In this document: one piece after another, positions 49,022-59,289 of the stretch | How the letters are laid out: every line of letters starts with the position of its first letter | How positions within the stretch are numbered: the first letter of the stretch is position 1 | Assembly (NCBI GenBank): GCA_027625915.1 | Contig: JANTQA010000023.1 | Location: 17,050,001 to 17,114,000, forward strand | Length of the DNA stretch: 64,000 bases | Direction: 5' to 3' | Origin: Anaeramoeba flamelloides | Lineage: Eukaryota > Metamonada > Anaeramoebidae | Notes under the pieces: generated by a model | Database searches by the model: none | What the model was told of the DNA's origin: nothing | Seen by the model: the letters and a program-made list of their open reading frames with translations, nothing else | Translations under genes and position numbers: made by a program

Positions 49022-52003
49022 ATGTCTTCAAATTTCAAAAAGAAATTAGAAAAAAGAAAGGGACTGTTTAAAAAAAAAAACAGTGAGGAATCTTCACGAT
49101 CTAAGAGAAATAAGGTTAATATTAGCATATCAAAAAAAAAAAGAGAATCAAGGTTAATGAAAAGACGTAACATTCAAAGCACAGAAGAAATTCCTGAGGT
49201 ACAAATTCTCTTTCTTGTTATTTGGAGAAAATTTTTTTTAATCACTTAGCATCTTTCAATCTTTTTTTATTCAAAAAAAAAAAAAAAAAAAAAAAAAACA
49301 AAAGATCCAAGATTTTAATAATATTATCAAAGGAACAAAAAGCAAAAATATGGATCAAATTGTTGAGTGTGTTCAGCAAATACGTATTTTGTTAAGTCAA
49401 AACAGTGAGCCACCGATTGATCTTGTTATTAAGTCTGGAGTTATTCCAACTTTTGTGGAAATGCTGTCGCAGAAAGAAAACTCATTTTTAACAGTAATTA
49501 TTTCTCTTTCTGTTTTTTTTTTTGTTTTCGCTTTCCTTTGTTTCAATTTTTGTCGTAATTTTGAATTTACGATTAACAAAACAAAATTGTGTAATCTGTT
49601 AAAAATTATGATGACTTGATCATCAAAAGAAGATATTTTTGCAATTTGAAGCATAATTCTACGAATCCCTAAGTGATCAGGAATCATGCCCTTAAGATCT
49701 TAAACCACGCTTTGCGTTTCTATGTTTGTTTGATGTTCTTAGCCTAAATCTAATAAAACAAATAAAATATTTGTTTATCCAAAATTATGTAATCACTTTT
49801 TTTCAAAAATAGTTTCAATAAATTTGGAATTCAGGCTTTTAAGGGATTTGTTCGATAAAAGATTTTAAAATAAATTTGAAAACAATAATAAAACCTAAAT
49901 GCCTTCTCTGTTGTGCTACTTTTTTGATTTGAAAAAGTCAAGAAAATGAAAAATGTAATTAATCCTTTCTTGATTAGTTGGAACATTTCCAAGTCAAAGT
50001 AGGTTGTTTATTTTCGTATGAATGATTAATTTGAATGTATTAATATTTCTTTTGGTGGTTTGTGGTTGTTTGATTTCCTATATGGTTCACTTGTTTTTGG
50101 TTTTTAATTATCTTTTTTTACTCAATACAGCCATTCTAACCCCACCATGAAAATTTATAACATATAGAAATTGATTTTCCAAAATAAAATTTTCTCCGAA
50201 TATACACAAACCATAAAATGGTTCTAAAAGTTTATGTTAAATTGTAATAATTTACAATTGAGGAAAAAAATTTATGTTTTCCATTTTTTGATTTTAACAT
50301 TGAAAAGCATATTTATAAAAAAACTTAAATTAACAGGGATCTTAAATTTAAAGAATTGCAAAAATATCATGTTTAAACAATTTGAAAGTTAATGATCGAA
50401 AAATTATTTTCAAGTTTGTGTGATTTTTGTGATTTCAAGTTTTTTTAATTAATTTTTGTATTTGTTTATTCTACAAAAAAAAATTTCTGAATCATGATTT
50501 AACCGAAATTGAAAATTTTTGTCTTATGATATGAGATTAATTGAATTTTCCATCTCATAAAAGACAATTTTATAATAGACAATCGATCTCTATGTTTTGT
50601 AAATGTTCTTGGTGGGGTTGGAACGTTCGTGATAGAACTTTTTACAGGTTTTGGAAAGAGTAATTATCGAGTAAAAATAAATATTCAAAATTTTTTCATA
50701 AATTTGGGAATTGTTTATTTCATCTTTGTTGTTGAAAATATTCTGTGAATATCGGATCTTTTTAATTGAATTCATAATTCAATACGATCCTTTCATTGAA
50801 ATTAATGGATTCTTTTTTTCAATTAAATCTAAAAAAAAACGAGATTATTATACCAATAAGAACAATGCAAAATTCTGATTTCAGAAAAAAAGCCACACAA
50901 ACCACAGAAATCACAGAAATCACATAAATCACATAAATCACATAAATCAAAGAAATCACAGAAATCACAGAAATCACAGAAATCAATAAACCACAAAAAT
51001 CAAAGAAATCACAGAAATCGCAGAAATCGCAGAAATCACATAAAAGACATAAATCACAGAAATCACAGAAATCAATAAACCGCAGAAATCACAGAAATCA
51101 CAGAAATCACATAAACCAAACTACATGGTTAATTTTTTAAAAAAAATCTTTCTTTTTCACTTGATTTAGGAACTATCTAAAATAAACTCACTGTGATTGG
51201 GTGTATGATTCAAAACATAATGGTTTTATGACTTCTATCTCTTGAGATACAGAATAACTATTAAATTTCAAATTTTTGATAGGTACATCCTCATGTTGAC
51301 TTTATTTGAGATAATCCTAAAGTTGGTAAAAATATTTAATTTGAAATTATTTACAGATTTCTTTTTTTATTTTTAATTCAAATTATCTCACCTGAAGAAG
51401 AATATAAAGATAAGTATCTAGATAATAATTGAAAAATTACAATTTCAGTTCACAACAAAGTTTTTTCAAATTTTAATAGAGAATTGTTAATCTTTATGTT
51501 AAAGATAAAAACTTTTTTTGTGAAATATTTATATTTTCTTTGTGATTAAAAATTTGAAATGGTTTATAACTTTTCAGGAGAAAAAAATCAACTCAATAAG
51601 CAACAATACCTCAATAATTATTTCAATCAATTTATCTTTTATAATAACCAATAAATTTATCATTAAAAATTCCAAAAGTTTGAAACTGCATGGATCTTTT
51701 CAAATATTTGTTCTGGTACTCATGCCCAAACCAAAAGTGTTGTAGATCATGGCATTATTCCTATTTTTATTGAATTGTTAGATTCTAAAGATCTTCCAAT
51801 AGTAGAGCAGGTTTGATCATTTAATTTTATACAATAATTATAATATTTTCTGTTAAAATTGATAAATAAATAAATATAACTATATTCTTAAATTTAATAG
51901 TCAATTTGGGGTTTAGGAAATATATGTATGTAAAATCATTAATATTTTTTTATAAATTTAAAAAATATACGATTATTATTATATTATTATATTATTATTA
52001 TTA

Positions 52004-52034
<31 letters not shown>

Positions 52035-55000
52035 AACGAATGAAATAATACTAATATTTTTTTACTGAAATATTATTGATATAGCTGGTGATTGTGATGA
52101 ATACCGCTTGCTTATTCTCGATAATAAAATAGTGATACCAAAACTTATATCAGTTTTTAATCGGTACCCAATTACTTTGGAAATTATTAAACTTGCAGTT
52201 TGGACTTTATCTGGCCTATTCAAAAACAGCCCCCCCCTTGCACCAAAATTGGTTTCTTTTTTCTTTTTTTTTTTTTTTCTTCATTTATATGCTCATTATT
52301 CTCAAAACAATACTCATTAAAATATTATATAACTTTTGCTTTGCTTCTCTTTTTTCATAATTATTTTTTTTTTAAAAATAGTGCCGATTAGTTTTTCCAA
52401 TTTTTTCAACATATTTACAAGATCCCAAAGAAGAATTACTTGTTGATTCATGTTGGGGAATGTCTTATATTTGTCATGATCCAGTAAATATTAAACGATT
52501 AATTTCTGGAGATTGTATTCCACGTTTAATTCAACTTTTAGAGTAATCTTTTCAATTTTTTTTTTTTTTTTTTATAAAATTATTGTTATTTATTATTATT
52601 ATTATTATTATTATTGAAGAAGTGTAAATTACAATCTAAATTAGACTTCTAGAAGTCCTTTTACTTAAATTTCCTTAAAGGTGATTTAAGCATAAAATCA
52701 GAAATTTCACGATTATTAATGAGAAGAACATACCAAAATTAACTTTATGGTTGAAAACATAAAAAAAAACATTTTTTTTAAAAAGGAAAAAAGAAAATGA
52801 AATTTAAAAAGGGTTTATAAGAAGCAATTGTAAAAAATCAAAAAAAAAAAAAAAAACAATGCTATCTTTAATTAAGGACTCCCAAAATCACAGCCACGAT
52901 ACTTTTGGTTAATTTAATTTAATTTGATAATTGATCATGAATGTTCAATTTGGGAATTGTTGTTAAGTTATTAAATTTTTTTTTATTTTTGATCTGATTT
53001 GTTTAATCCTTTGTTATTTTTTGTATTTGCTTTTTATTTTTTATTTTCAACTTACTCATACTTTTGTGTTTCGGTGTATCTAGTATTAGCAAGTAACCAC
53101 TTGATCTTTTTCCTTTGTAACTCTTCTTCCCAATAAAAAGAAAATCCAATCAAGGGAAAAAATAGAACAAAAATCAAAAATATTGTTTTTTTAATAATGT
53201 GGATCTATACAGTCTATTTCCAAAAAAGCAGGGGGGATTTATTTTCAAGCTTCTTTATTATACTAAATTATAATCAAAGTCTTTAAATATCCAAAATTGG
53301 TATCCATTAATAATTGATTCTTTATATTAATATTCAATTTGTTCAAGCCTTGAAAATTAGTGAAAGAGATTAAAATTTCTGATCTCGATTTTATCTGATA
53401 TTTTTTAAGTGGAAAATTGTGATTATGTACTTCTTTTTGATCGAAAAAATCGTTTTCCTAAAAGGTTTAATCTCTACAAATTTTCTCAGATAGAAATTTA
53501 AAACTCATAACTGTATTTTATTGTTTAAAAAATCGTTTGTGTCCTTAATTATTGTCTATTTTTTTTTATTGAAATTTATCGATCCCAAGTTTTTACCAAA
53601 AAAATGTGCTTTTAATTTTTTTAAGAATTTTTAACATATTTTGAAATAAATACACCATAGTCATTGATTTAATCAGTATTAATGGTTAACTTAATTTGAA
53701 ATTACTGCCATTTTACGGATAGAGCCACTTACAAAAAAAAAATTTCTATCAAATGTAAAAAAAAAAATGCACCACTTTTTTGGAAATACCTTACTATCTT
53801 TTAGTAATGGTTTTTCTTTGACTGATCAATCATTAAAAATTTGTTCAAAAAATTGACTATTTTTGAAGATCTCGAAAAAATAATCAATCTGCTTTCGATA
53901 AAGAAAGGGGATTTAAATTGGATTTGGTGATCCGATTGATAATAATATAATGAATTATTCCTTGAAGCTAATGTGTTTCTTCTTTTAATTGATTTTACTT
54001 TTCATTTTCAGGTTTCTATGATTCTATTAAGTTTTTCAATTAAAAATTGTGTTGATCTTTTTTTTCGCCATTTCACTTTTTTTCCCCAATAGTAAATCAC
54101 TTTGATCTAAAAATTTACTTCAATACAAAACACTTACACCTATCTGCTTTGGTGTTTCATTACTCTCAATAAAAGGATCTTTACATTAAAAGGGGGTTAT
54201 CCTACTTCTTTTCAAAACACTAATTATTTCATTTCTTAATGTTTATTTATGGTTATTGTACGTATTATCTGAATTACCTTGTGTTGGTGCTTTGGAAATG
54301 GTTTGTAGTATAAGTGCTATTTCAACGGCTATATCTTGCTATTTTTAACATATCAGCTATTAAACTCAAGATAACCCTTATTTTTTATTATTTCTCAACC
54401 AATAATTAATTCGGTTCATTTGAAATTACAAGAAAAGAAAATTAAAATTTTAACATATTTAAGATCTTGAGTGTGTATATCCCTTAGCTGAAAAAATTGG
54501 TCATTGGCGTTTCTCAAAATTTTGGTATATTTGAATTAGAAATTGTAAAAACATAGAAAATGGAAAATATTCGAATTTTTTCAAAAAGTATAAAATTATT
54601 AAAATTTAACTTTCAATGTTGTTGATTTTTGTTTTTATTCATTAATATTAATAATTATAAATATTTTTGGAAAAAATTTTCATTTTTTTTTTCAAGAACA
54701 TAAAAACAAGTTTAAAAAATATTCTTTTTATTATTATTATTTTGAATTCTGGAAAAGTGTCATTAGGTTTTTTTTAATTTTTGAAATAAACTGAAAATTT
54801 ATTTAATTTTCTTTTTATTTCTGAAATCAAAAAAAAACGCCCTTAGCTTTTTTTTAATTTAAAAGAATTAAGTAAAATCAATGATTTTTCTCTATTCTTT
54901 CGAATTCTGGAAATTTTAGGCACTCTACGGTACTCTACGACACTCTACGGCACTCTACGACACTTAACGTTATGTTTTTTTTTGAATTTTAGATATTAAA

Positions 55001-58000
55001 AGAAAATTTCTTTAATTTTCAGTTTATTTCAAAAATTAAAAAAAATCACCATTAGTTTTTTTTTAATTTTTGTTTTGATTAGAAAATTGATAGATTTTCG
55101 AAACAAAATCAAGAATTAAAAAAAAAAAACCTGTTCACTCTACAACATTTCTACGGCACTTGATGGCATCTCCCTAATTTCTAAATTTTTGTTTAGAAAT
55201 TTCAATAAAGAATCATAATTTTTTTTTTTCATTAACCAACGACAAGATAAATGATGTGTCTTTATTTTGAATAATGGCAAAAACATTATTCTATAGTTAT
55301 ATTACTTATTGTGTTTTTGTTAATTTGAATTAATTCTTTAATCCAAATTATTCATTTCTCTTTAACGAATGTGTAGTTCCAAAAAAATGATAGGTATCTT
55401 CAATAATTTCTAGATTTTAAATGTTTTTTACATCAATTACAAGATTTTGTTTTTAATTTATTCTTATCATAAGCATAAGAATATCTATTTGGATAATTCG
55501 TGAAATTTATTAATTTTAAAACGGAAGTAGAACCCTTCCATTTTAAGCTATTTTTTGTTGCTAGGTTTTTTTTTTTTTGATTTTTGAAATAAACCGAAAA
55601 TTTTTGCAACTTTTTTTTTTATTTCAAAAATCAAAAAAAAAAAATAGTCATTGTTTATCTTTTCCAGAATTCAAAAGAAAAGAGTCAAGATCTTTGATTT
55701 CTACTAAATTCTTTTATATTAAAAAAAAAACTTTGATAGCTTTTCTTGAGTTTTCTGTTTATTATTATTATTATATTTATTAATTTACAAATATTTATTT
55801 ACCTTTCCCCACACAAATATTGATTATTTAATTTTCTCAAAAATGATTTAGATTTACCTCTACTCATTTTAAGTTATATATTTCCCAATGGGTATATTAT
55901 TAATTTTCAAATTTGGTCAAATTGAAGTTTTTCATATTTTTGAAGAGTTTATTGATTATTATTATTGATATAAAAGTTTTTAATGGTTTTTTATAATTGT
56001 TGGAAGAAAAAACAAAAATATTATTTTGTGATTGGTTGTATTTTATTACTTAAATTCTAGAAAATTCAAAATCTTGAAATCATCAATATTGAATATTTTT
56101 AAAAATTTATTCAAAACCCAATATTAACAGAAAAAGTGAAGTCAAAATTTTTTTCACCTTAAAACGAGTTGATCTTAATCTAGTCTCTTAATTATTTTTG
56201 TTTCTAAATCCTAATAAAAATGCCCCAACATACCACCCAAATCTAACCTACCACACTCTAATCAACCTTAACCTACCCGTAAAGGTGGTTTTAAATGCCT
56301 ACAGACAATATATTTCAATGGGATTGACTATTTTGAAAAAAAATGATTTTGGATAGTTTGAAATTTGACCAAATTTGAAATTTAATAATTTTCCCTTTCC
56401 CAATTAATGTTTTCATTAATCTGTTTTTTGAAAACTTTAATTTTTCCGATATATGTCCAAAACCCCAAAATTTCTCATTTCTTTTTGAGTATATATCTTT
56501 TTAAAAAATATGTTTTCTTAAAATTCAAAAATAAAAACCACTTTTGAGTTACGAAAATCTAATATAACAATCCACTTCTGACGAATTTTAATTCGAAAAA
56601 CTTTTTCAGGGAATTTTTTTTTGGTTTTTTTGGGAAAATTTAATACAGATTCTTTTGAAAAAAATTCGTTTCATAAAAAAAAAAAAAAATTAGATCAAGT
56701 AACTGTGAAATATTGTACATATTCTTTTTGTTCAATTTGTTATAATTTAATGGTTTTAAAATTCAATTTGCTTTTAAAAAACCAATTATCAATCATATTG
56801 AGTCATGCAATTTTTTTCAAGATTTTGGAACTTTTAAGAGGTATTTTTACTTTCAAAAGAAAATTAAAGGAGAAAAAAAATGAGTCTATACACTATTTAA
56901 ACAATAATCTTTATGATTTAGGATGTAAGTTGAAAATTTTTGAATATTTTCCACTTTCAGATATTTTCGGGGTTTTTTCGGGGTTTCTGTTTGAATTCTA
57001 TTCTGGGGGTATAACAACATTTTGAAAATTGGAGATGATTGATTCCGAACTGTAAAAGGATTTAAATTTCAACTCAAAATTTTTAACTCACCAAAATTCG
57101 ATGTTTGAGAAAAAAAAAAAATATCTTATTAAATAAATTATTTGGAAAATACCAAATTAGAGAAAACTACAAATAAAAATGTTAACAATTATTCATAATT
57201 TACATGTATTCATCAAACAAAAAATAAATGTTTCTAAATCAAACCATAAAAAACTACTTCTTTGCTTAAAAAATTTTGGAACGAGAACAACAAAAAAAAG
57301 TATTGGTAAATTTGTTGAAATTTCACCAATAAATATCGATTGATCAAAGGTTAAGATATTATCAAACAATTAATTTTGTTTGAGTACTTCTTTTTAAAAG
57401 AATTCAGCTTTGAACCAATATCAATCATTCGAAAATTTTTTTCGATCGAAGAAATGAAACTTTTACGTAGTTGTAAAAAAAAAGAAATGAAAACAAAAAA
57501 AAAAAGAAGAAGAAGAAATTACTTTGAAATATATAAAATTCAAAACTATTTCCAAATTAAATGAAAGTGTAGTGTTGTTATTCTAAAAATTGTTTTAAAT
57601 TTGACAAAATTTTTGGATTTTATTGTTACTGTTAAGGGTTAAATGAAAGATTCATTTAATCTGGTAATGAGAGAATTTTGAAATGACTAAATTTGAGACT
57701 TCCAATTCAAAGAATGTCTAAAATAGACACAATCATTAGAAGTATTTGAAACTTTATTTAGTTTTCTAAAAAAAAGAGAGAAAAAAATTAAGAATTTTAA
57801 AAAAAAAAATGAAGAAATGTAGAAAAAAAATTGAAAAAATGAACAAGTTAAAAAAATAATTGATGTGAAAAAACTAAAAGTCTTTGGATTCAGATGAATT
57901 TATATGTGTGTATGAGCGATTAGGGGTTATTTAGTTTTGGGCTCTTTTTCCCTAATGGCATGTTGGGTCATATTTGTTAAAAAGTATTCTATGGTAAAAT

Positions 58001-58943
58001 CATAGATTTCTTTTATGTTCATTTTCCTCAATAGTTCATCTGTCATCCTGTTTGGCTATTATATTGAAGTCAAAATTTTTGAAATTTTTGATTTGTTTTT
58101 TTCCAGTTTCTTCTATTTTTCTCATATTTTTTACAGCCCCATATGAAGTGTTTTACATCATCAACTTTCTTTTGAAACCTTTGACAAATTTTGACTTTTC
58201 GTTTAATTTAATATTAATTTTTGGATTTTCCCTTTCTTTCTTTTTCTTTTTATCATTTTTTTTTTCTTTTAAATAATTAAAAACTATATCTACTTTTAAA
58301 TTAACAAATCATTAGGAAGGATGATGATGAAATAATAATTTCGTCAATTCGAATTCTTAGTAGTGTAATGGGTGGTACAAACAAACAGACTGAACATGTG
58401 TTACAAGCGGGTATTTTAAAACCCTTAAAAAAGCTTATGCAATCTACACACATTCGTATTGTCAAAGAAGCTTGCTTTGCACTTTCGAATATCACTGCAG
58501 GTACAGAAGATCAAATACAATTAATTATCGACGAGGAGCTCATACCTGAAATTATTGATCTTTTATCAAATAAAAATCCAAAAATTTCTCGAGAAGCATG
58601 CTGGATCATGTGTAATGCAATAAATGGTGGCAATACAGAGCAAATCGAAATTTTTATCAAGGCAAAGATTATTGAAAAGTTATGTGTTTTTTTATTATCA
58701 GATGAAATCTTGGTTGTGAAAATTGTTTTAGAAGCATACCATAAAATGCTGAACCTAGGGGTAGAAATTTCGATTCAGCGCAAAGAAGATGAAAATATAG
58801 TTGCTGAAAAAATGGATGAACTTGATATTTCAAGTTTAATTGAAAAAATTTCTCGAAGTAAAAAAGACAAAATTTCAAAAATTGCCACAACTATCCAAAA
58901 TCATTTTTTTTATTTTGACGACGACGATGACAATCAAGATTAA
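49022..58943 (+). CDS. Importin alpha (karyopherin alpha)
   Basis: Nuclear import receptor that binds classical NLS cargo and importin beta. Seven exons join in phase: 49022-49198, 49305-49493, 51679-51810, 51901-51925 (25 nt), 52085-52251, 52382-52542 and 58316-58943; together 492 residues. Exon 1 is an IBB domain (basic; KKKLEKRKGLFKKK...LMKRRNI). Armadillo repeats then follow the family order: PPIDLVIKSGVIPTFVEML; FETAWIFSNICSGTHAQTK; SIWGLGNISGDCDEYR; VWTLSGLFKNSPP; CWGMSYICHD; ILSSVMGGTNKQTEHVL; CFALSNITAGTEDQIQ; CWIMCNAINGGNTEQ. The NLS-binding Trp/Asn ladder is kept in ARM2, 3 and 8. ARM4 has Gly for Asn and ARM7 has Phe for Trp. The frame ends at TAA 58941 after an Asp-rich run. Introns are 106, 2185, 90, 159, 130 and 5773 nt. 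Exon boundaries were placed by phase and family alignment. Confidence 0.92.
49494..51678 (+). other. Importin-alpha intron 2 (2.2 kb)
   Basis: Donor GTAATT at 49494; acceptor CCAAAAG ending at 51678. The protein reads SFLT|FETAW across it, as the family expects. It contains a 9-bp minisatellite (50894-51118). No TIR element found inside. Confidence 0.75.
50894..51118 (+). repeat. 9-bp minisatellite (AAATCACAG-type)
   Basis: About 24 imperfect units of AAATCACAG / AAATCACAT / AAATCGCAG, with two ATCAATAAACC interruptions. A good TTTCAG acceptor lies just upstream (ends 50884), and one frame stays open for about 60 codons (KSQKSHKSHKS, then NHRNRRN). It lies within importin-alpha intron 2. I treat it as a repeat, not an exon, because including it would break the armadillo fold. 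Confidence 0.85.
53375..53800 (+). repeat. Family A repeat, copy 2
   Basis: Counterpart of 4430-4850, in the same orientation, inside importin-alpha intron 6. Confidence 0.55.
54755..55215. repeat. Family E hairpin array, copy 3
   Basis: Successive palindromes: AGGTTTTTTTTAATTTTTGA with its partner ending near 54838; an AATTTAAAAGAATTAAGT / CTATTCTTTCGAATTCTGG unit; the decamer tandem at 54920; then GTTTTTTTTGAATTTTAGA and its partner near 55035. It ends with TCCCTAATTTCTAAATTTTT, also seen at 25203. Confidence 0.6.
54920..54969. repeat. Five tandem decamers (GCACTCTACG type)
   Basis: Units GCACTCTACG, GTACTCTACG, ACACTCTACG, GCACTCTACG and ACACTTAACG in direct succession; far higher in GC than the surroundings. 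Related single units occur at 25158-25195 and 55139-55165, always inside family E arrays. Confidence 0.85.
55560..55760. repeat. Family E hairpin array, copy 4
   Basis: A T12 hairpin (CTAGGTTTTTTTTTTTTGAT pairing with ATCAAAAAAAAAAAATAG at its far end), then a CCAGAATTCAAAAGAAAAGA unit, then AGCTTTTCTTGAGTTTTCTG as at 24990. Confidence 0.6.
57072..57622 (-). mobile_element. Family B MITE, copy 5
   Basis: It shares the left edge with the copy at 3360 and the ATCGATTGATCAAAGGTTAAGATA core with all copies. Located in importin-alpha intron 6. Confidence 0.6.
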
Positions 58944-59015
58944 TATCAAGATTACGATCAAGAAAACGATCAAGATTACGATCAAGATTATGATCAAGAA
59001 TCGATTTCTGACTAG
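58944..59015 (+). other. In-frame acidic extension after the importin-alpha stop
   Basis: Directly after TAA the same frame stays open for 23 codons (YQDYDQENDQDYDQDYDQ, then ESISD) to TAG at 59013. The DNA is a GATCAAGATTAC-type tandem repeat. It could be a tail lost by a recent stop, a read-through product, or repeat expansion in the 3' UTR. Confidence 0.5.
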
Positions 59016-59289
59016 AAAATATTTTCTAGAATACTTGAAATTAAATATATTTTCATTCTGACAAAAAAATAAATTTTTCTCAAATTAATCAGTTTTTATT
59101 ACCTTTTTTCATTTCAAAATATTTCTTATTTCATTTCAGATTCAGAACACAACTATAATTTAACCTAGCTCTGACAACTATAAAATATTTTACGAGATTA
59201 AAAATTTTTGTAATACTTAAATTGAATTTTTGAGAAAAAAAAATAATGTTATATTTTTTACTATTTATTTACAAGATTTTTTTTTTTGA

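Larger units (their letters stand above)
52543..58315 (+). other. Importin-alpha intron 6 (5.8 kb)
   Basis: Donor GTAATC at 52543, acceptor ATCATTAG ending at 58315; phase 2 joins LLE|KDDDE. It carries copies of repeat families A, E (two arrays) and B. No second gene was recognised inside; the 134-codon ORF at 56621-57025 has no motif. Confidence 0.8.

Noticed and set aside
56230-56285. CCTAACCT-rich stretch that looks telomere-like
   Set aside because: The units are irregular (AACCTACC, AACCTTAACC, CTACCCG) and show no fixed period.
56621-57025. 134-codon ORF inside importin-alpha intron 6
   Set aside because: No ATG at its start, hydrophobic/aromatic low-complexity content, no motif, and no sensible splice junctions; probably a chance open stretch.
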